From assembly GCA_900315955.1 (NCBI GenBank), contig ONBC01000001.1, positions 1 to 64,000 on the forward strand: 64,000 nucleotides of DNA. The letters are read 5' to 3'. Position 1 is the first letter of the stretch; every line of letters begins with the position of its first letter. Below are positions 50,405 to 59,878 of this stretch, one piece after another. Under the pieces are notes generated by a model that saw only the letters and a list, made by a program, of their open reading frames with translations, was not told where the DNA came from and ran no database searches. Both the position numbers and the translations under genes were made by a program. This DNA is from an uncultured Prevotella sp. GTDB taxonomy: Bacteria > Bacteroidota > Bacteroidia > Bacteroidales > Bacteroidaceae.

Positions 50405-53400
50405 TTATCTCACGTTCACTTCGGTCAGGCGCGTCCAACCGTCTATATTGTCACGCTTGGCGGCCAGCCTGATGGCAGGTTTGCATCCGGCATGAGTATC
50501 TACGATGGCGACACCCCATATATATTGTCCGGGAGGCAGTTGCCCGGTGGCGGCACGTATGCGGCTTTCGACCTCCCTGCCGGGCAGCATATCTGCGGGG
50601 TCGGTGTCCTTGTCGACCCATCTCGCCGCCACGCGTCCCTTGTCGTCGATGAGTGCATAGGCCACACGGTACTTGTTCCCCCACCGCAGGTTATCATTAG
50701 GCAAGATGCCGGTACCCATGTTGCGCCAGGCGGAGGCTACGGCCACCGAATCGCCTCCGACTATGTTGGCGGGCACCGAGGCCTCATAGGGCCAAAGCCG
50801 ATAGCCGCCATGACGTATGAAGGCCTGCACCAGGTCGGGCGCTACCGTCAGCCAGCGTTTAGCCTCCACAGGCTCGCGCAGGTCGAGCGTATTGAAATGG
50901 CAGTTGATGGCATCATGGCAGGCAGCCTCAAGCGCTTGCCGCCAGCGGGTGAAATGATACTTCTTGTCCACATAAGGGAAGCGTTCGCTGTCGTCGCCTT
51001 TCCAGTAGCATTGCTCTCCTATGAGCAGGCTTTTGGGGTAGAGACTGTTGGCATGAGCTTTCTCAGAGGGGAGAAACCATTGGCTGCCCAAGCCGTCGCG
51101 CCTGAAGGCGTAGCCGTGCTTACGCTGCGCTATCCCGGTCTCGAGCCTGATGCCGAACTCGCTGCATAGCGGCATGACCAGTGGCACATGGCTGAAAGCA
51201 CTGCCGTATGTCTGCGTGAACCATTCCAACGTCTCGGCCTTACGGCTCTGGTCCTTCAGGTTGAGATGGTGGCACTCTCCCCACCAGCCCGCGCCCACGC
51301 CGTCGACAAAGTCGGTGACGGAGTCGCAATCATATTCTTTGGCAAAGGCCTCGACAAACTTCTTGAACTTAGCCCTAAACACGGGATCGTCGATATAGGG
51401 CGACCACAGTCCGTCCACCGTTCGTCCTTGCGCCCCGGCCTGCCGCACGTATTGCGGGGTGGCCTGCCGGCTGTTGTCCTTGCTGTTGAAGTAGATGCGG
51501 AAGGCGAGTTTCAGTCCCCGTCGGCGGGCCATGGCCACGAGTTGCTTGTAGTTGTTGTCATAGCGCCAGGCGTAGTGCCCCTCGCTCGGTTCCATGTCGG
51601 ACCACCGCCAGCGCAGGTAAAAGAACGAGGCCGCGCGGGTGGCACCTAAGCTGTCTTGCTTGTGCCAATAGTCACGTGCCTGGGCCACTTCTCCGTCAGC
51701 ATCGTCGTAGAGGCCCCACCCCATGCAAGGATTGCGCAGCAGGCTCGTCGTGTCAGCGGGAAGCCTCAGCGTGCTATTGCCCGTAATGTGCGGCCGTCGG
51801 CTGCCCGGCGTCAACGGTTGAACAGTAGCAGGCACGCCCTTCTTCATCATAGCGGCGAGCTCTGTCCAGTAGTGGCGATATACATCGATGGGGCTGATGC
51901 CATGGCGGACGCAAACAGCTGCCGCCATTCCTGTCACCTCGCCGGCCATACCCAACGTTGCCTGCACTCTCACCGTGCCTAAGGCCACGTGAGTCACACT
52001 CATGCACCGTCCGCCTATGAAGAGGTTGTCGAAGTCGCGCGCCACAAGCACACGGTAAGGCACGTGGTAGGGTCTTATCCATGTGGCTATGTCGTCGTTG
52101 CGGCTGTAGGCCTGCCATGCCCACTGACCATAGCGTGCCTCATTGACGGGCTGCGGCCGGTGCACGTCCATTGTCCAGGTGGTGGTAAACGAGGCGTCGG
52201 GGTAGGCCACCTGCTGACTAATGTCGTTCTCATTGAGCACGTACTCGCCCATCACCCGGCGCGACTCGCGCTTCATCAGGCGGTAGCCTACACGGTCAAG
52301 AACGCTGTGCCGGTAAGCAGGCAGGTTGGTCTTCAGCCAGGCCCAGTTGCCGTAGATGGCCCGCAGCATGTTGTCACGTACGGCTTCGGCATCGGTGGCG
52401 TTGTCGGTGTGGAATCCCGTCTCCCAGGTCCATTGCCACTGTTTTTGCTCAAAATGGTAGTCCTTGCTGCACTGCACGGCCCATGGCAGTTGTGCGGGAG
52501 AGAAGAAGGCTGTGTCTGTCTTCATCTCCTTGGAGTACCATTCGAGCGTGCCACCCATGGTCTCCCGGTCAGCAGCCAGCGGAGCCCGTGGTTCGTTGGC
52601 GAACGAGCGCGCTTCCCGCCCAAAGTGGTAGTTAGCTCCTGCCAGGAAAGCCAGGTCGCCGTCTCCGGTACAGTCGGCAAAGTAGTCGGCGGCAAACCGG
52701 TATCGGCGCTGCGTGAGCAGATCGGTGGCCGTGATGGCCGTGATGTGCCGGTCCTTGTGGCTGGCCTGACAGACGTAGCAGTTGTGGAAGATGTCGACAC
52801 CGGCCTGCCTGAGGATTCTCTCCCGCAGGCTGGCGAGCTCCTCCCTGCCAAGGGTCACTACGGGGTAGCCGTTGCCGTTGCCCACCCGCTCCATGCCGTA
52901 TTGCTGGAAATAGGTCTCTGGTATGCCGCTCAGCTCGCGCACGGCCTTGCCCAATTGTGGATAGAGATTGTAGCACATCACGCCGCACATGCCCACGCCG
53001 AGATAGTTGTTGCCTCCGAGCTCAGGCAGGTTGTCGACCAACGCCACCCTGAGCCCATAGCGGGCTGCGGTGAGCGCCGTGGCGCACCCGGCCACTCCGC
53101 CTCCGGCCACGACGAGGTCGTAGCGTCCGGCCAAGCTGTCGCGCTCCACGCCAAGCAGCCGGCGGCGCATCCGACAAAGGCTGTCAGTGGCGTTAACGGG
53201 GGGCTGGCGGCGAGGCATAAAGCAGACAGCGTCCACCCGCCCGTTGAAGCCCGTCAGGTCGTGCAAGGCCAGGCGGTTGCTTCTTTCCAACCGCACTTTC
53301 CCGGCATACTGCCACTGCCAGTCGGTGCCCACGGTGCCCAAGCGCGCAGGCAGTGCCTTGCCGTTGACCACGAGCTGAAAGGCCCCCGGACCCGCCCCCT

Positions 53401-53668
53401 TGTACCACGGTGCCGTCCAGTTGTAGGTGCGTACATAGACGTGATAGGTGCCGGGCCTGGCAGCGGCCACTGCCGTCCATGCGTCAGCCACCGGGCAACC
53501 CATGCCATGGGCATTGAGGCAGGCCGACCCAATCTTGGTAAAGGCACTGCCGTCCATCTTCCATCCCCCGTAGTGGCTGAAGCCTTCGGCCTCAACCCAC
53601 ACCTGCGCATAGGCCGCAAGGGGAAGCAGGGTGAGGAGTGACCATGCTAATGTCAGGAATCGTTTCAC
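50405..53668 (-). CDS. Fusion of carbohydrate-binding-like, FAD-oxidoreductase and DUF4832-like glycosidase domains
   Basis: With GTG 53668 as start (VKRFLTLAWSLLTLLPLAAYAQ is the signal peptide) the product is about 1087 residues; ATG 53713 lies inside the upstream gene. Four parts are seen: a CBM-like beta domain (about 23-150, VWVEAEGFSHYGGW), an FAD_oxidored domain (about 180-620) with DLVVAGGGVAGCATALTAARYG and the second FAD contact DCTGDGDLAFLAGA, a TIM-barrel like DUF4874/DUF4832 or GH42 proteins (RNPCMGWGLYDD, then GVGAGWWGECHHL where Glu may be catalytic), and a C-terminal beta-sandwich. Oxidoreductase and glycosidase in one chain suggest oxidation-assisted glycan cleavage; this is inference. 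Confidence 0.8.
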   Translation of the reverse strand: MKRFLTLAWSLLTLLPLAAYAQVWVEAEGFSHYGGWKMDGSAFTKIGSACLNAHGMGCPVADAWTAVAAARPGTYHVYVRTYNWTAPWYKGAGPGAFQLVVNGKALPARLGTVGTDWQWQYAGKVRLERSNRLALHDLTGFNGRVDAVCFMPRRQPPVNATDSLCRMRRRLLGVERDSLAGRYDLVVAGGGVAGCATALTAARYGLRVALVDNLPELGGNNYLGVGMCGVMCYNLYPQLGKAVRELSGIPETYFQQYGMERVGNGNGYPVVTLGREELASLRERILRQAGVDIFHNCYVCQASHKDRHITAITATDLLTQRRYRFAADYFADCTGDGDLAFLAGANYHFGREARSFANEPRAPLAADRETMGGTLEWYSKEMKTDTAFFSPAQLPWAVQCSKDYHFEQKQWQWTWETGFHTDNATDAEAVRDNMLRAIYGNWAWLKTNLPAYRHSVLDRVGYRLMKRESRRVMGEYVLNENDISQQVAYPDASFTTTWTMDVHRPQPVNEARYGQWAWQAYSRNDDIATWIRPYHVPYRVLVARDFDNLFIGGRCMSVTHVALGTVRVQATLGMAGEVTGMAAAVCVRHGISPIDVYRHYWTELAAMMKKGVPATVQPLTPGSRRPHITGNSTLRLPADTTSLLRNPCMGWGLYDDADGEVAQARDYWHKQDSLGATRAASFFYLRWRWSDMEPSEGHYAWRYDNNYKQLVAMARRRGLKLAFRIYFNSKDNSRQATPQYVRQAGAQGRTVDGLWSPYIDDPVFRAKFKKFVEAFAKEYDCDSVTDFVDGVGAGWWGECHHLNLKDQSRKAETLEWFTQTYGSAFSHVPLVMPLCSEFGIRLETGIAQRKHGYAFRRDGLGSQWFLPSEKAHANSLYPKSLLIGEQCYWKGDDSERFPYVDKKYHFTRWRQALEAACHDAINCHFNTLDLREPVEAKRWLTVAPDLVQAFIRHGGYRLWPYEASVPANIVGGDSVAVASAWRNMGTGILPNDNLRWGNKYRVAYALIDDKGRVAARWVDKDTDPADMLPGREVESRIRAATGQLPPGQYIWGVAIVDTHAGCKPAIRLAAKRDNIDGWTRLTEVNVR

Positions 53669-53681
53669 GGTGCAAGGGATA

Positions 53682-54527
53682 TTAGGGGTTGACAAGACGA
53701 TAAACATGGACATAGTCGATGTCGAATTCCGCGGGGAGCTGGTCGGCCACCGGCGTTGTGTGGCTCTCTATTGAGAGCAGTAGCGGGCGGGCCATGTCCT
53801 CCGCCCACTTGAAGTTGGCCGGTGCGGGTACCGAGCGTTTCCAGTCCTTGTCCCAATAAAGCACGCCGTCAAAATAGAACCTCACGTGTCCGTTGCTTCG
53901 TTCCAGACGGTAGATGTGGAAATCCTCGCTCAGACCTGCTTCGGTGCGGGCGTAGGTCAGCCCGAGCGTCTGTTGCATCCAGTTCTGGTTTTTCGGGAAG
54001 CTCACCCAGGAAGGAATGGCCACGCCGGTGGCCTTCATCCACCAGTAAATCATGCCGGAACTGTATTTCCAGTCGGGCCAGTTGTCGTCGGGCATCGATT
54101 CCATGATGTCTATCTCGGCGTTCGGGTTTTTCCAGGCCACGGGTGCATCGCTCATCCAGATGGCTGAACTAACGTGAGCGTCGTGCTTGGGCAGCCGGGC
54201 ACGTATCTCGACGGCTGTATTCCCTCCTATTTCAAATTTCGACTTCACACGCCCGGCTGCGAACGACTTGCCATCAGATCCGCCATTGGTTACTTTCAGC
54301 TTGAGGCACCCGTCCTCCACGGCCACATTGTCCTGCCCAAAGGCATAGATCTTTGAGGTCACCCAGATGTCGGACCCCCACTTGTCGGGGTTCCAGTTGT
54401 CGAAGTCGTCGCTCATCTGCTCGTCGAGTTGCCACTGTGGTGCACGGTTGACATCATCGTCGGAACAGCCAGCCACGCCTGCTGCCACCAAAAGGAGCAA
54501 CGGTATATGATAAAAGAAGTGTTTCAT
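53682..54527 (-). CDS. GH16 family endo-glycanase lipoprotein
   Basis: The 281-residue product has a lipobox (LLVAAGVAGC) and a GH16 jelly roll with the catalytic ExDxxE motif AEIDIMES: E138 nucleophile, D140, E143 acid/base. GRVKSKFEIGGNTAVEIRARLP and IDYVHVYRL are further GH16 blocks. Members cut beta-1,3-glucans, mixed-linkage glucans, agarose, porphyran, carrageenan or host keratan-type chains; the subfamily cannot be read safely here. As the surface lipoprotein of PUL 2 it probably makes the first cut in the polysaccharide bound by SusC/SusD. It lies 27 bp after susD. Confidence 0.88.
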   Translation of the reverse strand: MKHFFYHIPLLLLVAAGVAGCSDDDVNRAPQWQLDEQMSDDFDNWNPDKWGSDIWVTSKIYAFGQDNVAVEDGCLKLKVTNGGSDGKSFAAGRVKSKFEIGGNTAVEIRARLPKHDAHVSSAIWMSDAPVAWKNPNAEIDIMESMPDDNWPDWKYSSGMIYWWMKATGVAIPSWVSFPKNQNWMQQTLGLTYARTEAGLSEDFHIYRLERSNGHVRFYFDGVLYWDKDWKRSVPAPANFKWAEDMARPLLLSIESHTTPVADQLPAEFDIDYVHVYRLVNP

Positions 54528-54554
54528 GTTCGTAAGAATGAATAGGTTGAAATG

Positions 54555-56270
54555 TCAATATCCAGGGTTGTTCGGGAGCATGTTGGGATTGATTTCCAAG
54601 TCAGTAGTGGGTATGGGCCAGAGATACTGCCGGTTGGTCCAACTGCGCTGTGAGAGCGCCTGAATCTTCTGTTTTGACTCAAGGTCGGAGAAGTCAGGCA
54701 GCCCGTCCTCGTCGATGGTGGGAGCAGCGGCCCAGAACCAGTTCTGCATGTAAAAATCTGACGTGTCCATAGGATAGCGCATGCCATAATTCTTGCGTGT
54801 GAGAGCCTTTTCGGCCAAGTGCCATCTCACGAGATCCATGTATCTGAGTCCCTCCCAAGCCAGTTCCATGCGCCTCTCCATGCGCACGATGCGCCGCAGC
54901 TCTGTCTGGCTGGTGGTGGTCACAGCCGGATAGCGTGTCACCTGCTCCTTGGTGCAGTGGTAGGCGCGGGCACGTACCGTATTGATAGCGTCGAGCACGC
55001 TCTGGTCGGTCTCACCCAATTCGATTTTAGCTTCGGCATAGATGAGATACATCTCGGCAAGGCGTAGCAATATCTTGTCGTTGGAGGCTAAGAAGCCCGC
55101 GTCGGCCCAAGTCTCATCAACCCCCTTCTTCAGAGCCAGCCCATTATAGGAGGCATATTGCATGTTGTACCTTGTATCCTGATTGGCCACTTCACGCCCC
55201 GTGGCATAGTTCATCACCTTCGTCTTCAGCGGTGAGGGGTCGTACTCGATGCCGAGAAAGTTGGACCCGAAAGGCACGATGGTTGCCGCCAGTCTCGGGT
55301 CACGGTTGTCGAACGGCTTTTTGGGGTTGAATAGCGGCGACCGGTCTATGGGCAGTCCGTCGGTGCAAAGATAGCTGGCCAGCAGGTCCCATGACGGGCA
55401 ATACTGTGCGTAGCCTCCGTGCATACGCGGCAGATAGGGCCGTGTGTGTATGACATAAGGCTCCGTGGCCGAACTCTTGTCGTAAAGCTCCTCGGAGCGT
55501 GGCAGCGCGAAGATCACCTCGTCGGTATTGCTCTTCGCCGGGTTGGGCAGGAAGAGATCAGCATAGTCGTCGTGCAACTTGTACGGACTCTCGTCAATGA
55601 CTTTCTTAGCCGCCGTCGCCGCACGGGCATAATCGCCCATGTAGAGCGCGTGGCGTGCTTCGAAGCCGAGTGCTGCCCACTTTGTGGCCCGTCGCTCGTC
55701 ACTGTAGGTGGAGGGCAGCAGGTCTGCCGCGGCCTCAAAGTCGTCGTAGATGTGGCGATTGACCTCGGCCAGCGGTGTGCGGCCGTAAGCAAAGGCGCTG
55801 TCGATGGAGAGAAGGCTGTCAACATACGGCACGTCCCCAAACTTCTCCGTGAGCCGGCTGTAGGCCGTGGCTCTGAGGAACCGGGCCTCAGCGACGTAGC
55901 GTGCCACGGCCGCATCAGACAACCCGTTGGCCTTGGCCTTGTACGCGTTGAGGATGACCGTATTGGCACGGCTCACCATCTTGTACTGCGCGTCCCACAG
56001 GTCCGTAACATCGTAGGTCTGACCGCTGAGTGTGCCGTTGATAATGGTGCTTGTCACGTCGCGGTTGGTGTAGTCGTCGGTCCAACTCTCCTGGTCGGTG
56101 GGCCAGAAGCGGTCGCGGTACAGGTCTCTAAGGCTCATCACGATCTCGTCCTCGTTGGAGTTCCACGTCTCCGAGGAACCCTGCGACAAGGGGTTAAGGT
56201 CAAGGTTTTGGCACGAAGCCAACCCAAGCAGGGCAACAATAACACCTGCCCCTAATATAGAGTGTCTCAT
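54555..56270 (-). CDS. SusD-like surface glycan-binding lipoprotein (PUL 2)
   Basis: From ATG 56270 (MRHSILGAGVIVALLGLASC, lipobox Cys) the protein is about 571 residues; ATG 56282 is an alternative start. It has the SusD helices (YVAEARFLRATAYSRLTEKF), the block RRMELAWEGLRYMDLVRWHLAEKAL and the end NMLPNNPGY. It lies 26 bp after the STN-type SusC and 27 bp before the GH16 gene. The frame extends far upstream in the overlapping strand position, but that part is not protein-like. Confidence 0.92.
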   Translation of the reverse strand: MRHSILGAGVIVALLGLASCQNLDLNPLSQGSSETWNSNEDEIVMSLRDLYRDRFWPTDQESWTDDYTNRDVTSTIINGTLSGQTYDVTDLWDAQYKMVSRANTVILNAYKAKANGLSDAAVARYVAEARFLRATAYSRLTEKFGDVPYVDSLLSIDSAFAYGRTPLAEVNRHIYDDFEAAADLLPSTYSDERRATKWAALGFEARHALYMGDYARAATAAKKVIDESPYKLHDDYADLFLPNPAKSNTDEVIFALPRSEELYDKSSATEPYVIHTRPYLPRMHGGYAQYCPSWDLLASYLCTDGLPIDRSPLFNPKKPFDNRDPRLAATIVPFGSNFLGIEYDPSPLKTKVMNYATGREVANQDTRYNMQYASYNGLALKKGVDETWADAGFLASNDKILLRLAEMYLIYAEAKIELGETDQSVLDAINTVRARAYHCTKEQVTRYPAVTTTSQTELRRIVRMERRMELAWEGLRYMDLVRWHLAEKALTRKNYGMRYPMDTSDFYMQNWFWAAAPTIDEDGLPDFSDLESKQKIQALSQRSWTNRQYLWPIPTTDLEINPNMLPNNPGY

Positions 56271-56296
56271 ATTTATTATCATAGCAGTAGTATAAA

Positions 56297-59200
56297 TTAG
56301 AATTCTACGGAGGCGCCTACCATGAGCGACATAGTGATGGGGTAGCCCACGCCTCCCGTCTCGGGATCCCAGCCCTTGGGATAACCGTTGAGGCAAAACA
56401 GATCGTTGGCGGACACATACAGCCGTATCTTGCTGATACTGGCGGCCTTGAGCCACGCGGCCTTGAGCGTGTAGCCAAGGGTAATGTTCTTCATGCGCAG
56501 GTAGCGGCCGTTGAAGAGCCAGTAGTCGGACATGGCGTAGTTGTTGTCCGCACTCTTGGCTGAGAGCCGGGGATAGCGCACATCGGCGTTCTCACGGTCG
56601 GTGTTGAGCTCGCTCCAATAGTTGCCCACCAGTATCGAGGGGTCGTTGAGCCAGTTGTCGGCAAGAGGCTCCACCATAGCCCTCGATATACGTGCATTCT
56701 GCTTAGCCACACCTTGAACCGTGGCCGCGAGGTCGAAGCCTTTGTAGTCGAGCGTGAGATGAAGTCCGAACGTGTAGCGTGGCAGCGAGCCGCCAAGAGG
56801 CACGCGGTCGTACTCGGGCGAGATCTTTCCGTCCGGCTTTCCGTCCGGGCCGGAGATGTCCTTATACTTGATGTCGCCCACCTGGACATTGTCACTGGTC
56901 TTCGGCGAGGCGGCCAGCTCCTCCTTGGTCTGAAAGAGGCCGTCGCTCAAGTAGCCGTACCATTCCTGAAACTCGGAGCCTTCGATGTTTACCTTCTCGG
57001 CACTCGAGCTGATGTCCTGACCTCGGAGGTAGGTGATCTTAGAGATGAAGTCGGAGAGGTTGGCTGATACCGAGTAGCCTACAGCTCCGGCGTGGTCGCG
57101 CCAGCCGAGCTCCAGGTCGAAGCCGCGTGTACGCATGGTACCGGTGTTGACCTTTGGATTGCTGAACCCGATATACCGTGGAATGGTCAGGTTCATAAGC
57201 ATGTTGCGTGTGTTCTTCTGATAGATGTCCGCATTGAACCATAACCTGTTGTCTAATGCCGCGGCCTCGAGTCCCACATCCCAGGTATGGGTCGTCTCCC
57301 AGGTAATGTCGCGTACGGCATAGTCGTATTGTGCCGCTGTTCCGAGTGTCTGCTTGCCGTTGGCGGTGTAAAGCAGCGTCTCGCCTATGGTGAGCAGAGC
57401 CTGATAGGGAAAGTTTGTGCCTATCTGTTCATTGCCAAGCGTTCCATACGAAGCGCGCAGCTTTAGTCGGCTTAACCAGTGGCAGCCGAGGCGCTTGAAC
57501 CAAGGCTCCTCACTGATCACGTAGCCCACCGAGGCCGAGGGGAAGGTACCCCAGCGGTGGCCTGGCGCAAAGCGTGAACTGCCGTCACGCCTGACGTTGG
57601 CCTGCACGAGATAGCGGCCCGCATAATTGTAAGCCAGTCTGCCGAAGAAGGAACGGTAGGCGTTCTGGTCTGCATTGCCACCAACACTGAGATAGGTGCT
57701 GTTGCCCCGGTCGAGGTAGGGAAAAGAGGTAAGCGCGAGATGATCGCTTCCGGCGCTTTCTGTCTCTGAGAAGTTGTAGTATGACTCGTAACCCACCATG
57801 GCCGATAGGCTGTGCTGTCCCCACTGCTTGTCATAGTTGGCAAAGAGCTGGTAGGTCAGGTCATAGCCGTCGTTGCGCTGCTCGCTCAGGCTCGTCGTGT
57901 TATGTCCGAACATCGGCTTGGGGTCGTCGGGGTAGGCATACTTGGTATAGTAGACAGCCTTGACCATGGTCTTGAACTTGTTGAAGTAGTAGTTAGCAGC
58001 TACGACGGCTGAGAGCTTCAGCCCGGTCAGTGGCTTGATGTCAAGGGCCGCCTTGCCGCTGAGCTGGTTGTACCAAAAGGTGTGGCTGCCACCGTCGTAG
58101 AGGCTTGGCAGCACATTGCCGCCGTCCTTGACGTCGCCCCACCGCCCATCACTCCATTTGACGGCATAGATGGACGGCGTGCGCCGAGAGTTCCAGGGCG
58201 CGTCGACAGGAGCCACCGACTTGGAGCGTTTGAAGTTTACGTCGAGGTGACCACTGAGGTACTTGTTGATGTCAACATCGTTGTTGACGCGTATCATGTA
58301 GCGGCGGAAGTTCTTGTTGACATAGAGCGCGTCGGAGGTGTCGTAACGAAAGGAAGCCAGTGTGCGCACGGTCTTGTTGCCGCCGGTGAGCGTCACCGAG
58401 TGGGTCTGCCGGGTAGAATGGCTCTTGGTGGCAGCCTTGCTCCAGTCCTGATTGGGGTACTCGTCAGGGTAGAGCTCGTTGAGCCGCGCATAGTTGGAAA
58501 CGACGTCCTCGGTATAGGCCTGCCACCATCCAGCCGACGGGTTATCGTTGTATTTCAGCTCGTTGGCCATGAGCATGTAGTCGCGTGCGCCTACATAGTC
58601 GGGCAACTCGGTAGGTATTTCATAAGTACGTTCATAACTGTAGTTGATGTCGAGAACGCCCGATTTGGCGCGTTTGGTTGTTATCACAATGACACCTGCC
58701 GCGGCCCTGGCACCATAGATGCTGGCCGAAGCCGCATCCTTGAGTACGGTGAGACTTTCCACATCGTCGGGGTTAACCAGATCGAGCTTGCCTGGCACGC
58801 CGTCAACGATGACCAACGGATCGGCATTAGATATGGTGGTAATACCACGTATGCGTATGGAACCTACCGTCTCCGGGTCACCGCCGGTGCGTGTGACCGT
58901 GACGCCGGAGGCTGCTCCCTGAAGCGCTAACGAGAGATTGGTGGTCTGCCGTGAGGCCAGCTCCTGACCGCCCACTACGGTCACGGCTCCTGTGAGATCG
59001 CTCTTCTTCATGCTGCCATAGCCCACGACAACAACCTCGTCGAGCAGTTTCTTGTCCTCAAGCAGGGTGACAGCCATCGACTTTCGCCCCTTCACGGACA
59101 GCCGCTGAGTGGTGAAGCCTATGTAGCTCACCTCAAGCTGCGCATCGGCTGGCACATCGATGGTGAAAGCGCCATCCATATCGGTGATGGCAGCAGTACT

Positions 59201-59662
59201 ACCGCCTATCATGCGTACGGTAGCCCCGATAATCGGCTCACCGCTGTTGTCATGCACTGTGCCGCGCACGTTTATCGTCTGAGGCACTGGCTTTGACTTC
59301 GGCTTAGGCGACGGCATCTCGCCGCTCTCCCGCTTGCGGGCTTCCAAATAGATCTTGCCATTGAGTACCTCAAAGTCCACTTGTGTACCTTTGAACAGTT
59401 GTTGCAAGGCGGTCTTCAGGCTGGCTCCCCTTACCTTAATACTGACCCTGCGGTCCACATTTACGATTTGCTCACTGTACACGAAGTCCATGCCGACCTG
59501 CTTACTGATAGACTTGAGTACGGTCTCCACGCGTGCGTTCTTGAAATCGAGAGTCACAAGTGACTTTCCCCGGGCTGAGGCTGTCAGCGACAGTCCAAGG
59601 AACAACAACACTAACAGGTGGATGACTCCCCGCTTTCTTTGATTAGGATTTCTGTTCATCAT
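56297..59662 (-). CDS. STN-type SusC transporter coupled to an anti-sigma factor (PUL 2)
   Basis: The 1121-residue protein has a signal peptide, then a secretin/TonB short N-terminal (STN) domain (residues about 30-110; VTLDFKNARVETVLKSISKQ, DFVYSEQIVNVDRRVSIKV). A carboxypeptidase-D regulatory-like domain, the TonB-box-like KLLDEVVVVGYGSMKKSDL, a plug (NLSLALQGAASGVTVTRTGG) and a full barrel ending SLMVGASVEF follow. The STN domain contacts the FecR-type anti-sigma factor encoded just upstream, so binding of the glycan should trigger the ECF sigma factor and induce this operon. ATG 59662 and ATG 59659 are both possible. Confidence 0.93.
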   Translation of the reverse strand: MMNRNPNQRKRGVIHLLVLLFLGLSLTASARGKSLVTLDFKNARVETVLKSISKQVGMDFVYSEQIVNVDRRVSIKVRGASLKTALQQLFKGTQVDFEVLNGKIYLEARKRESGEMPSPKPKSKPVPQTINVRGTVHDNSGEPIIGATVRMIGGSTAAITDMDGAFTIDVPADAQLEVSYIGFTTQRLSVKGRKSMAVTLLEDKKLLDEVVVVGYGSMKKSDLTGAVTVVGGQELASRQTTNLSLALQGAASGVTVTRTGGDPETVGSIRIRGITTISNADPLVIVDGVPGKLDLVNPDDVESLTVLKDAASASIYGARAAAGVIVITTKRAKSGVLDINYSYERTYEIPTELPDYVGARDYMLMANELKYNDNPSAGWWQAYTEDVVSNYARLNELYPDEYPNQDWSKAATKSHSTRQTHSVTLTGGNKTVRTLASFRYDTSDALYVNKNFRRYMIRVNNDVDINKYLSGHLDVNFKRSKSVAPVDAPWNSRRTPSIYAVKWSDGRWGDVKDGGNVLPSLYDGGSHTFWYNQLSGKAALDIKPLTGLKLSAVVAANYYFNKFKTMVKAVYYTKYAYPDDPKPMFGHNTTSLSEQRNDGYDLTYQLFANYDKQWGQHSLSAMVGYESYYNFSETESAGSDHLALTSFPYLDRGNSTYLSVGGNADQNAYRSFFGRLAYNYAGRYLVQANVRRDGSSRFAPGHRWGTFPSASVGYVISEEPWFKRLGCHWLSRLKLRASYGTLGNEQIGTNFPYQALLTIGETLLYTANGKQTLGTAAQYDYAVRDITWETTHTWDVGLEAAALDNRLWFNADIYQKNTRNMLMNLTIPRYIGFSNPKVNTGTMRTRGFDLELGWRDHAGAVGYSVSANLSDFISKITYLRGQDISSSAEKVNIEGSEFQEWYGYLSDGLFQTKEELAASPKTSDNVQVGDIKYKDISGPDGKPDGKISPEYDRVPLGGSLPRYTFGLHLTLDYKGFDLAATVQGVAKQNARISRAMVEPLADNWLNDPSILVGNYWSELNTDRENADVRYPRLSAKSADNNYAMSDYWLFNGRYLRMKNITLGYTLKAAWLKAASISKIRLYVSANDLFCLNGYPKGWDPETGGVGYPITMSLMVGASVEF

Positions 59663-59758
59663 GTATGAATATTGTTTTTAGTGGTGCAGTGCGAGCGCAT
59701 TTACCAGATTGTTCATATAATACACACTTGATAAAGAAAAAAGGATGAGTTATAATAC

Positions 59759-59799
59759 AAAAAAAGTGTCTTTCTTCAATAAGAATGAAGGAGACACTT
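59759..59799 (-). terminator. Terminator of the sigma/anti-sigma unit
   Basis: On the minus strand a stem AAGTGTC/GACACTT (59799-59793 with 59770-59764, extended by CTTC/GAAG pairing) is followed by seven T (59765-59759). It separates the regulatory genes from the PUL 2 operon, whose own promoter should lie in 59663-59758; an ECF-type promoter there could not be identified with confidence. Confidence 0.8.
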
Positions 59800-59878
59800 A
59801 TAATATACAACCGAAACTTGGCAATCTTATGCCCTTGCAACGAGTATCGGCTTTCTCAAAAACAATCAACCTGTCAGG

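Noticed and set aside
51989..53641. A 550-codon plus-strand frame
   Set aside because: It is antisense to the FAD/DUF4832 fusion gene, whose domains are clear; the frame has no recognisable motif.
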